The notes: generated from the sequence alone by a model not told the origin. A stretch of 5,469 nt of DNA from Pseudomonadota bacterium (GCA_023412175.1 JAEYOB010000680.1:1-5469); one strand, 5' to 3'. Positions 1 to 5,469 are shown, numbered from the stretch's first letter. Made by a program: numbers and translations.

Positions 1-594
1 GATCTCGGGCGCTTCCAGGCCGACCTGGACCGGGCCGCCGACACCGCCCGCGCCATCATCGGCCCCTTCCACGACGCGCTGCTGCGGCTGCAACGGCTGC
101 CGATCCCGGTGCTGGCCTCGGTGCACGGGCCGGTGGCGGGGGCGGGCATGAGCCTCGCCATGGCGGCCGACCTGTGCATCGCCGCCGACGACGCCCGGTT
201 CACGCTCGCCTACGCCCGCATCGGCGCCTCGCCGGACGGTTCGGGGAGCTGGTTCCTCCCCCGCCTCGTCGGGCTGCGCCGCGCCATGGAGATCGCCATG
301 CTGGCCGAACCCATCGAGGCGGCCGAGGCGTTGCGGCTGGGGCTCGTCAACCGCGTGGTCCCGGCCGCCGACCTCGCGGCGGAGACCGAGGCGCTGGCGG
401 GACGGCTGGCGAACGGCCCGACCGTGGCGTACGGGCGCATCAAGGGCCTGCTGCACCGCTCCGGCACCGCCGACCTCGCCGACCAGCTCGCCGCCGAGGA
501 GGAGAGCTTCGCGGCGCTGGCGGGCACCGGGGATTTCCGCGAGGGCATCACCGCTTTCTTCGAGAAACGGGGGGCGCGATTTGATGGCCGGTGA
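1..594 (+). CDS. Enoyl-CoA hydratase/isomerase (crotonase) family protein, 5' end missing
   Basis: The frame is open from the first base, so the gene begins upstream; the GTG at 109 lies inside a conserved strand and is not a start. About 197 residues are visible. Crotonase-fold proteins act on acyl-CoA thioesters in the cytoplasm, using two backbone NH groups as an oxyanion hole. Visible signs are HGPVAGAGMSLAMAADL (nt 124-174, the oxyanion-hole loop and following helix), the IADDARF-like strand, RIGASPDGSGSWFLPRLVG (nt 217-273) and the ALRLGLVNRVVP stretch. By alignment from memory with rat mitochondrial hydratase, Glu144 is Ser here (nt 151-153) and Glu164 is Tyr (nt 211-213), while the isomerase-type Asp is present (nt 235-237). 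A PaaG-like isomerase or other non-hydratase activity is therefore more likely than classical hydration. The stop overlaps the ABC ATPase start by 11 nt, indicating an operon. Family call is firm; the reaction is not known. Confidence 0.93.
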   Translation, partial: DLGRFQADLDRAADTARAIIGPFHDALLRLQRLPIPVLASVHGPVAGAGMSLAMAADLCIAADDARFTLAYARIGASPDGSGSWFLPRLVGLRRAMEIAMLAEPIEAAEALRLGLVNRVVPAADLAAETEALAGRLANGPTVAYGRIKGLLHRSGTADLADQLAAEEESFAALAGTGDFREGITAFFEKRGARFDGR

Positions 595-1423
595 CGTGAC
601 GCCTTTCAACACGCCGATCCTGGAGGTGGACAACCTCACCCTGGCCTTCGGCGGCGTGCGGGCGTTGAGCGGCGTGACGTTCCCGGTGGCGCGCGGTTCC
701 ATCACCTCGGTCATCGGGCCGAACGGCGCGGGCAAGACATCGCTGTTCAACTCCATCTCCGGCTTCTACCGGCCGCAGGGGACGGTGCGCTTCGAAGGGC
801 AGGCCATCGAGCGGCTGGCCCCGCCCAAGCGCGCCAAGCTCGGCCTCGCCCGCACCTTCCAGAACATCGCGCTGTTCCGCGGCATGACCGTGCTGGACAA
901 CATCAAGCTCGGCCGCCACGCGCACATGAAGACCGGCGTGCTGGGCGCGCTTTTCTATGTCGGCCGCGCCCGCCGCGAGGAAATGGAACTGCGCCGCGAC
1001 GTCGAGGAGCGGATCATCGACTTCCTGGAGATCGACCACATCCGCAAGGCGCCGGTCGGCTCCCTGCCCTACGGCCTGCAAAAGCGGGTGGAACTGGCGC
1101 GGGCGCTGGCCATGCAGCCCAAGGTGCTGATGCTCGACGAGCCGGTCGCCGGCATGAACCGCGAGGAAACCGAGGACATGGCCCGCTTCATCCTCGACGT
1201 GCGCGAGGAATGGGGCGTCACCGTGCTGATGGTCGAGCACGACATGGGCATGGTGATGGACATCTCCGACCATGTGGTGGTGCTGAACTTCGGGCAGGTG
1301 ATCGCGCAGGGTCTGCCGCGCGACGTGCAGGCCGACCCGCAGGTGGCGGCGGCGTACCTCGGGTCCGGGAATGTGGACGATTTGCGGGCGAAACTTGGCG
1401 CAGACGCGCGGAAGGTGGCGTGA
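584..1423 (+). CDS. livG: LIV/HAAT-family ABC transporter ATP-binding protein LivG
   Basis: Cytoplasmic ATPase subunit that powers the importer encoded downstream. The 279-residue product has Walker A GPNGAGKT (45-52), Q-loop Gln93 in ARTFQNI, Walker B VLMLDEP (181-187) with catalytic Glu186, and switch His219 in MVEHD. The signature region reads LPYGLQKRVELARAL (161-175) where the general ABC consensus is LSGGQ; LivG proteins usually have LSYGQQ, so the Ser-to-Pro change is a further departure. The long insert after the Q-loop (about 110-145) and the VAGMN motif after Walker B are typical of LivG rather than LivF. ATG at 584 is chosen: a G-run at 569-574 lies about nine bases upstream. A TTG at 581 is in frame and would add one residue. 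It overlaps the crotonase gene by 11 nt, suggesting translational coupling. The 'Liv' name denotes family; the cargo need not be a branched-chain amino acid. Confidence 0.95.
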   Translation: MAGDVTPFNTPILEVDNLTLAFGGVRALSGVTFPVARGSITSVIGPNGAGKTSLFNSISGFYRPQGTVRFEGQAIERLAPPKRAKLGLARTFQNIALFRGMTVLDNIKLGRHAHMKTGVLGALFYVGRARREEMELRRDVEERIIDFLEIDHIRKAPVGSLPYGLQKRVELARALAMQPKVLMLDEPVAGMNREETEDMARFILDVREEWGVTVLMVEHDMGMVMDISDHVVVLNFGQVIAQGLPRDVQADPQVAAAYLGSGNVDDLRAKLGADARKVA

Positions 1424-1450
1424 TGCGTGGCGTCTTCCGGGGCAGGGCTT

Positions 1451-1490
1451 CCTCCCCTCTCCCCCCCGGGGAGAGGGATAGGGTGAGGGG
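1451..1490. repeat. REP-like GC-rich palindrome in the livG-livH gap
   Basis: The 76-nt gap between livG and livH holds a perfect 10-bp inverted repeat, CCCTCTCCCC (1455-1464) and GGGGAGAGGG (1468-1477), separated by CCC. It is followed by the tail ATAGGGTGAGGGG (1478-1490). This palindrome plus AGGGTGAGGG tail is, from general knowledge, a widely dispersed intergenic repeat in GC-rich proteobacteria; read through in wrong frames it gives the familiar spurious peptide LTLSLSPGGRG. In RNA it would fold into a strong GC hairpin. No T-run follows, so it is not a standard intrinsic terminator. It could stabilise mRNA ends or modulate expression between livG and livH; that role is inference. Confidence 0.8.
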
Positions 1491-1493
1491 GGG
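1481..1493 (+). promoter_or_regulatory. Ribosome-binding site of livH, embedded in the repeat tail
   Basis: The purine tract GGGTGAGGGGGGG ends six bases before the livH ATG at 1500. It contains GGTGAGG, a reasonable Shine-Dalgarno match, and largely coincides with the tail of the REP-like palindrome. An in-frame TAG at 1479-1481 and the absence of other start codons after it fix the ATG at 1500 as the start. Confidence 0.6.
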
Positions 1494-1499
1494 CGCCTG

Positions 1500-2384
1500 A
1501 TGGAAACGGACTGGCTGCTCCTCGCCGAAGTCAGTCTGGCCGGGCTCGGCACCGGCGGCCTGTACGCGCTGACCGCGCTGGCCTTCGTCGTCATCTACAA
1601 GGCGACGCGGGTGGTGAACCTCGCCATCGGCGAAGTTCTCATGCTCGGCGCCTACGCGTTCTTCGGGCTGGCGGCGGGATGGGCGCTGCCGTGGTGGGCG
1701 GCGGCGCTTGGGGCGCTCGTGGTGGCCGGACTGTTCGGCGCGGTGGTCGAGCGGACGGTGATCCGGCCGATGCTCGGCGAAAGCCCCATTTCCGTCTTCA
1801 TGGTGACCGTCGGGCTGGGCAGCATCCTGATCGGCATCGTCGAGATCGTCTGGACCGCCGACCCGCACCGCCTGCCGGAGTTCATGCCCAACGCCCCGAT
1901 CTTCATCGGCGAGGCGTTCCTGGCGCCCAAGATCGCCTATGGCTTCCTGGTCGCCGCCGCGGTCATCGCCGTCTTCGTCCTGCTGTTCCGCTTCTGGCGC
2001 GGCGGCGTCGCGCTACGCGCCACCGCCAACGACCAGGCCGCCGCCTATTCCATGGGCATCAACGTGCCGGGCGTGTTCTCGCTGGCCTGGGTGGTCGCCT
2101 GCATGGTGGCGGCGGGAGCCGGCATCCTGGTGGGCTCCATCGGCGGCATCTCCTCCACCATGGGGGTGTTCGGGCTGTCGGTGCTGGTGGTGGTCATCGT
2201 CGGCGGGCTGGACAGCGTGCCGGGCGCCCTGGTCGGCGGGTTGCTGATCGGGCTGGTCGAGGCGCTGGCCGGCATCTACCTCGGCGGCGAGTATAAGCTG
2301 CTCGCCACCTTCACGCTGCTGATCGCCGTGCTGATGGTGCGGCCCTACGGCCTGTTCGGCACCCACGAGATCGAGAGGCTGTAG
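1500..2384 (+). CDS. livH: LIV/HAAT-family ABC transporter permease LivH
   Basis: Inner-membrane permease that pairs with LivM to form the translocation path. The 294-residue product is strongly hydrophobic, with about eight membrane segments by eye. Family marks are GLGTGGLYALTALAFVVIYK near the N-terminus followed by VVNLAIGEVLMLGAY (usual form VNFAQGEFLMLGAY), the cytoplasmic coupling loop ALRATANDQAAAYSMGINV (171-189) that contacts the ATPases, VGGLDSVPGALVGGLLIGLVE in the last third, and the C-terminal VRPYGLFGT. Length is normal for LivH (about 290-310). The start is fixed by an in-frame stop at 1479. The gene sits 76 nt after livG across a REP-like hairpin and is followed after three bases by livM. 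Family identity is secure; substrate is not determined. Confidence 0.95.
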   Translation: METDWLLLAEVSLAGLGTGGLYALTALAFVVIYKATRVVNLAIGEVLMLGAYAFFGLAAGWALPWWAAALGALVVAGLFGAVVERTVIRPMLGESPISVFMVTVGLGSILIGIVEIVWTADPHRLPEFMPNAPIFIGEAFLAPKIAYGFLVAAAVIAVFVLLFRFWRGGVALRATANDQAAAYSMGINVPGVFSLAWVVACMVAAGAGILVGSIGGISSTMGVFGLSVLVVVIVGGLDSVPGALVGGLLIGLVEALAGIYLGGEYKLLATFTLLIAVLMVRPYGLFGTHEIERL

Positions 2385-2387
2385 GGC

Positions 2388-3431
2388 ATGCGCATCGCCT
2401 CCGCCAAGGAAAGCTACGCCGCCGACGAGGCGCTGTTCGACAGCGCGGTCCAGCGCGGCTGGTTCGTCGTGCTGCTGCTGGCGCTCGCGCTGTTCCCCTT
2501 CGCGGTGAACCAATACTGGGCCTATCTGGCCTGCCTCGCCGCCATCAACGTCATCAGCGCCACGGGGCTGAACATCCTCACCGGCTACACCGGGCTGGTC
2601 AGCCTGGGGCAGGCGGCCTTCATGGGGGTGGGCGCCTACACCGTGGCGGTGCTGGAGGCGCGCCTGGGCACGCCGTTCCTGCTCAACCTGCTGCTGGGTG
2701 GGTTCATGGCGGCGGCGGTCGGCATGGTGTTCGGCATCCCCAGCCTGCGGGTGAAGGGGCTGTACCTCGCCATCTCGACCATCGCCGCGTCCTTCATCCT
2801 GCACTTCGTCTTCGCCAACTGGACGAGCGTGACGCGCGGCGTCAGCGGCATCAACGTGCCCCCCGCGCGGCTGTTCGGCATCGACCTCGACACGCCGTTC
2901 AAGCTGTACTGGGTGATCGTGCCGCTGGCGGTGCTGATGCTGCTGGGCGCGGCCAACCTGTTCCGCACCCGCATCGGACGCGCCTTCATCGCCGTGCGCG
3001 ACCGCGACATCTCGGCCGAGGTGCTGGGCATCCCCTTGCTGCGCACCAAGCTCACCAGCTTCGCACTGTCGTCCTTCTACGCCGGGGTGGCGGGGGGCCT
3101 GTGGGCCTACTTCTTCCGCGTGGTGACGCCGGAGACCTTCCCGCTGGTCATGTCGATCTTCTTCCTGGCCGCCATCATCGTCGGCGGCATGGGAACGATT
3201 CTCGGCGGCATCCTGGGCGCGGTGTTCATGACGCTGGTACCGGAGCTGCTGAAGCTCGGCGTCGGGCTGATCAGCCCGTTCTGGCCGGACGCGGCGGTGA
3301 TGCTCTCTCCGGTGCGCACGGTGGTGTTCGGCGCGCTGATCGTCGGCTTCCTGGTCTTCGAGCCGCAGGGGCTGGCCGAGATGTGGCGGCGGACACGGCG
3401 CTTCTTCCACCTGTGGCCCTTCAAGACCTGA
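2388..3431 (+). CDS. livM: LIV/HAAT-family ABC transporter permease LivM
   Basis: Second inner-membrane permease of the importer, 347 residues. An N-terminal cytoplasmic stretch of about 23 residues precedes the first membrane segment (about 24-42). The LivM hallmark lies at residues 60-84: GLNILTGYTG followed by SLGQAAFMGVGAY. GLYLAISTIAASFILH follows in the middle, and the coupling loop RDRDISAEVLGIP is at 204-216, with TKLTSFALSSFYAGVAGGLWAYF after it. The C-terminus ends with GFLVFEPQGLAEMWRR, the LivM counterpart of the LivH ending. The ATG is three bases after the livH stop, with GAGAGG at 2373-2378 nine bases upstream inside the end of livH, so the two permeases are probably translated together in fixed ratio. 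Length is within the family range (about 320-430). Function is secure at family level. Confidence 0.95.
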   Translation: MRIASAKESYAADEALFDSAVQRGWFVVLLLALALFPFAVNQYWAYLACLAAINVISATGLNILTGYTGLVSLGQAAFMGVGAYTVAVLEARLGTPFLLNLLLGGFMAAAVGMVFGIPSLRVKGLYLAISTIAASFILHFVFANWTSVTRGVSGINVPPARLFGIDLDTPFKLYWVIVPLAVLMLLGAANLFRTRIGRAFIAVRDRDISAEVLGIPLLRTKLTSFALSSFYAGVAGGLWAYFFRVVTPETFPLVMSIFFLAAIIVGGMGTILGGILGAVFMTLVPELLKLGVGLISPFWPDAAVMLSPVRTVVFGALIVGFLVFEPQGLAEMWRRTRRFFHLWPFKT

Positions 3432-3443
3432 CAAAACAACAAA

Positions 3444-3450
3444 GGGAGGA
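3444..3450 (+). promoter_or_regulatory. Strong ribosome-binding site of the substrate-binding protein gene
   Basis: GGGAGGA lies seven bases before the ATG at 3458, preceded by an A-rich stretch (ACAAAACAACAAA, 3431-3443) that stands out from the GC-rich surroundings. This is the best Shine-Dalgarno in the window and an unstructured leader. It fits the need to make far more binding protein than membrane subunits. The 26-nt gap leaves no room for an obvious separate promoter. Confidence 0.75.
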
Positions 3451-3457
3451 CGAGGAG

Positions 3458-3544
3458 ATGCTGAGGCTTACGAGACGCGGGCTGGGAGCGCTCGCGCTGG
3501 CGGCCGGCATGGCGGCGGCGCTGCCGGCCCCCAGCGCCAGGGCG
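3458..3544 (+). other. Twin-arginine-like signal peptide of the substrate-binding protein
   Basis: Residues 1-29 read as a positively charged start, the motif TRRGLG (5-10), a long Ala/Leu/Gly core (about 8-22), and ASARA before the likely cleavage site after Ala29, giving a mature end AADDIV. T-R-R-x-L fits the Tat consensus (S/T-R-R-x-F/L), and the core is mildly hydrophobic as in Tat signals. Sec export remains possible because Lys/Arg-rich starts are also compatible with it. No lipobox cysteine is present, so it should be soluble in the periplasm. Confidence 0.6.
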
Positions 3545-4639
3545 GCCGCCGACGACATCGTGCTGGGCGGCTCCATCCCGATGACCGGCGTGTTCGCCTT
3601 CGCCGGGATCGGCATCCAGGCGGGCATCACCGACTACCTGAAGATCGTCAACGACGCCGGCGGCGTGAAGGGCCGCAAGGTGCGCTTCGCCTTCGAGGAC
3701 ACCGCCTACAAGGTCGACACCTCGGTCGCCGTGTTCAACAAGATCGTCGCGCAGGACAAGCCCAACCTCTACTACGGCGACTCCACCGCCTTCTCCAAGA
3801 CCATCAACCCGGAGCTGGAGCGTTCCGGCACCATGATGATGGCCGGCGCCTCCTTCGCCACCGAGCTGAACGACCCGAAGAAGTTCCCCCTGCAGTTCAT
3901 GGCCGGGCCGGACTACACGGAGATGTTCGGCATCCTGCTGCGCTACATCGCCAAGGAGAAGCCGGGCGCCAAGGTCGCTTTCGTCAACTCCGACACCGAG
4001 TTCGGCCGCGACCCCATCGCCACCTCGGAGAAGAAGGCGGTCGAGCTGGGCCTCAAGGTGGTCGAGAAGATCGTCACCCCGCCGGGCAGCGTGGACGTCT
4101 CAACCGAGGTGCTGAAGCTGCGCCGCTCGGCCCCGGACTACACGATCTTCCACGGCTACGTGATGGCGCCGATCCCCGAGTTCATCGCCCAGGCCAAGCA
4201 GATGGGTATGACCAGCAAGTTCATGGGCACGTTCTGGAGCATGGACAACTCCATGGTCCAGAAGATGGGCGATCTGGCCGACGGCTTCATGGGCGTGATG
4301 CCCTACCGCTACTACTACGACGAGGAGCCGAACGCGCCGATGCTGGCGAAGATCCGGCAGATGCGGCCCGAGTACCAGTCCACGCCGTACATGCAGGGTT
4401 TCCTCACCGCCATGCTGATGGTCGAGGCGGCCAAGCGGACGCTGGACCAGGGCCAGGAGCTGAACGGCAAGAACCTCAAAGCGGCGCTGAACTCGATCAA
4501 GGACTTCGACACCGGCGGCATCATCGGCGTTCCGATCTCGGTGCCCGGCAACTCGATCCCGGTCGGCCGCATCTACAGGGCGGACGTGCAGAAGAAGCTG
4601 ATGGTTCCGGCCTCCGACTGGATCAAGCTGGAGCAGTGA
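3458..4639 (+). CDS. Periplasmic substrate-binding protein of the LIV-type ABC importer
   Basis: Captures the solute in the periplasm and delivers it to LivHM. The 393-residue product opens with a signal peptide (1-29), then a type I periplasmic-binding fold (Peripla_BP_6, LivK-like). Marks are DIVLGGSIPMTGVFAFAGIG (33-52), where LIV-type proteins have the first ligand-contact loop, YLKIVNDAGGVKGRKV, a mid-domain AKVAFVNSDTEFGRD, and SVDVSTEVLKLRRSAPD before the crossing back to the second lobe. No cysteine occurs anywhere, so the disulfide known from E. coli LIV-binding protein is absent. Residues 249-281 contain eight methionines. The start at 3458 is set by the strong Shine-Dalgarno and signal peptide; the frame is open much further upstream, but that part overlaps livM. 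The acyl-CoA gene context suggests an organic or aromatic acid ligand rather than branched-chain amino acids; this is inference. Confidence 0.93.
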   Translation: MLRLTRRGLGALALAAGMAAALPAPSARAAADDIVLGGSIPMTGVFAFAGIGIQAGITDYLKIVNDAGGVKGRKVRFAFEDTAYKVDTSVAVFNKIVAQDKPNLYYGDSTAFSKTINPELERSGTMMMAGASFATELNDPKKFPLQFMAGPDYTEMFGILLRYIAKEKPGAKVAFVNSDTEFGRDPIATSEKKAVELGLKVVEKIVTPPGSVDVSTEVLKLRRSAPDYTIFHGYVMAPIPEFIAQAKQMGMTSKFMGTFWSMDNSMVQKMGDLADGFMGVMPYRYYYDEEPNAPMLAKIRQMRPEYQSTPYMQGFLTAMLMVEAAKRTLDQGQELNGKNLKAALNSIKDFDTGGIIGVPISVPGNSIPVGRIYRADVQKKLMVPASDWIKLEQ

Positions 4640-4644
4640 CGCCC

Positions 4645-5457
4645 ATGGCCGCGGAGCCGATCCTCGAAGTCACCAACATCGAGGTCATCTACAAGAAGAC
4701 CATCCAGGTGCTCCGCGGCCTGTCGCTGGCGGTGCCGAAGGGGGAGATCGTCGCCCTCCTCGGCTCCAACGGCGCGGGGAAATCGACGACGCTGAAGGCC
4801 ATCTCCAACCTGCTGGGCCTGGAGAACGGCGCGGTCAGCGCCGGCCAGATCCGCTTCGCCGGGACGGACGTGGCGGCAAAGCGCCCGCACGAGCTGGTGC
4901 GCGCCGGCCTGTTCCACGTCATGGAGGGCCGGCGCATCTTCGACGAGCTGACCGTCGAGGAGAACCTCACCGCCGCCACCTACGCCCGCGACGGCAAGGC
5001 GGGACCGGCGTCGGCGCGGTTCGATCTGGTCTACGAATACTTCCCCAACCTGCACACGCGGCGGAGCGTGCGCGCCGGCTATCTGTCGGGCGGCGAGCAG
5101 CAGATGCTCGCCATCGGCCGGGCGCTGGTGGCCGAGCCGCAGCTCATCCTGCTGGACGAGCCGTCGCTCGGCCTCAGCCCGAAGCTGGTCGAGGAGATCT
5201 TCGCCATCATCGCCCGCATCAACGCCGAACAGCGCGTCTCCATGCTGCTGGTCGAGCAGAACGCGGCGGTGGCCTTCGCGGTGGCCTCCTACGGCTACGT
5301 CATGGAGACCGGCCGCATCGTCATCGACGGCCCGGTCGAGCGCCTGACCCGCGACCAGGACGTGCGGGAATTCTACCTGGGCCTGGGAAGCGGGGACGGG
5401 GCGAAGAGCTATCGTGACATCAAGCACTACAAGCGCCGCAAACGGTGGCTGTCATGA
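4645..5457 (+). CDS. livF: LIV/HAAT-family ABC transporter ATP-binding protein LivF, with basic C-terminal tail
   Basis: Second cytoplasmic ATPase, partner of LivG. The 270-residue product has Walker A GSNGAGKST (40-48), signature LSGGEQQ (147-153) and Walker B LILLDEP (167-173) with Glu172. The Q-loop position holds Glu94 (VMEGRRIF) and the switch-His position holds Gln205 (LVEQNA), both usual for LivF. LivF proteins normally end just after the FYLG motif (243-246 here, about 235-240 residues in all); this one adds about 24 residues ending SYRDIKHYKRRKRWLS (255-270), strongly basic. ATG 4645 is chosen, with GGAG at 4630-4633 eleven bases upstream. An in-frame GTG at 4636 overlaps the preceding stop as GTGA but is too near that GGAG. 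The gene begins five bases after the binding-protein stop and its own stop overlaps the next ATG. Confidence 0.94.
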   Translation: MAAEPILEVTNIEVIYKKTIQVLRGLSLAVPKGEIVALLGSNGAGKSTTLKAISNLLGLENGAVSAGQIRFAGTDVAAKRPHELVRAGLFHVMEGRRIFDELTVEENLTAATYARDGKAGPASARFDLVYEYFPNLHTRRSVRAGYLSGGEQQMLAIGRALVAEPQLILLDEPSLGLSPKLVEEIFAIIARINAEQRVSMLLVEQNAAVAFAVASYGYVMETGRIVIDGPVERLTRDQDVREFYLGLGSGDGAKSYRDIKHYKRRKRWLS

Positions 5458-5469
5458 ACGTGCATACAC
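5454..5469 (+). CDS. Start of a downstream gene coupled to livF (first five codons only)
   Basis: An ATG at 5454 overlaps the livF stop as ATGA and reads MNVHT before the window ends. The four-base overlap is the classic arrangement for translational coupling, and the other boundaries here are equally tight, so a real gene is likely. Five residues cannot identify the product. From general knowledge of similar LIV-type clusters, an AMP-forming acyl- or aryl-CoA ligase (phenylacetate-CoA ligase type) is a frequent neighbour at this place; that is a guess from context. Confidence 0.6.

Noticed and set aside
109..111. GTG at 109 as the start of the crotonase gene
   Set aside because: The frame stays open to base 1 with crotonase-like residues upstream (RLQRLPIPVLASVHGP), and starting at 109 would delete the first part of the fold.
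1455..1477. The GC hairpin as an intrinsic terminator after livG
   Set aside because: No T-run follows the stem; the following bases are ATAGGGTGAGGGG, and livH starts 22 bases later in the same transcription unit.
1424..1499. A small peptide gene beginning at ATG 1424 (overlapping the livG stop as TGATG)
   Set aside because: The frame runs through the repeat and stops at 1498-1500, giving about 25 residues of repeat-derived Arg/Pro/Gly; there is no independent support that it is translated.
548..1594. A 348-codon minus-strand frame across livG and the livG-livH gap
   Set aside because: Low-complexity shadow composition; it includes PSPYPSPRGGEG, the known spurious translation of the dispersed palindrome.
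2013..3434. A 473-codon open frame on the minus strand across livH and livM
   Set aside because: Its product is rich in His, Gln, Arg, Asp and Glu with no recognisable domain, the usual antisense shadow of hydrophobic high-GC genes. Both + strand frames beneath it are clear permeases.
3101..3457. An N-terminal extension of the binding protein back to 3101
   Set aside because: This stretch is an out-of-frame reading of livM, has no domain, and would bury the clear signal peptide and strong ribosome-binding site at 3444-3460.
4573..5427. A 284-codon minus-strand frame opposite livF
   Set aside because: No recognisable motif, and it lies fully opposite a gene with all ABC ATPase motifs; open only because of codon bias.
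1..5469. CRISPR arrays, tRNA or rRNA genes, insertion sequences, phage or toxin-antitoxin genes
   Set aside because: No direct-repeat arrays, cloverleaf-like segments, transposase motifs or composition breaks were seen; nearly every base belongs to the operon genes.

Overview
The window is GC-rich (roughly two thirds G+C by eye) and every gene I can support is on the + strand. Codons end mostly in G or C, genes are packed with short overlaps, and a CCCTCTCCCC/GGGGAGAGGG palindrome sits in one gap. This fits an alpha- or betaproteobacterium, with an Azospirillum- or Rhodospirillales-like genome as the likeliest source. That placement is inference, because no ribosomal or other marker gene is present.

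Layout: (1) the 3' part of a crotonase-fold (enoyl-CoA hydratase/isomerase family) gene whose start lies left of the window, 1-594; (2) an LivG-type ABC ATPase overlapping it by 11 nt, 584-1423; (3) a 76-nt gap holding a REP-like palindrome whose purine-rich tail also forms the ribosome-binding site of the next gene; (4) an LivH-type permease, 1500-2384; (5) an LivM-type permease, 2388-3431; (6) a periplasmic substrate-binding protein with a twin-arginine-like signal peptide, 3458-4639; (7) an LivF-type ABC ATPase with an unusual basic C-terminal tail, 4645-5457; (8) the first five codons of another gene, coupled to livF by an ATGA overlap, 5454-5469.

Together genes 2 and 4-7 encode one complete HAAT/LIV-family ABC importer: a binding protein, two different permeases and two different ATPases. 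Spacing of 3-76 nt or overlaps, all on one strand, points to one operon that also carries the upstream crotonase gene and the downstream gene. A LIV-type importer fused operonically to acyl-CoA chemistry argues against a plain leucine/isoleucine/valine system. It fits uptake of a carboxylic acid, for example an aromatic acid, that is made into a CoA thioester and degraded. The substrate cannot be read from the sequence.

This is mostly a recognisable transporter operon. The points deserving a second look are the crotonase active site (both hydratase glutamates replaced, an isomerase/dehalogenase-type Asp kept), the complementary degeneracy of the two ATPases, the basic LivF tail beside a coupled downstream gene, and the REP-like palindrome doubling as a translation signal. 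I saw no RNA genes, CRISPR arrays, insertion sequences, intrinsic terminators or convincing promoters.
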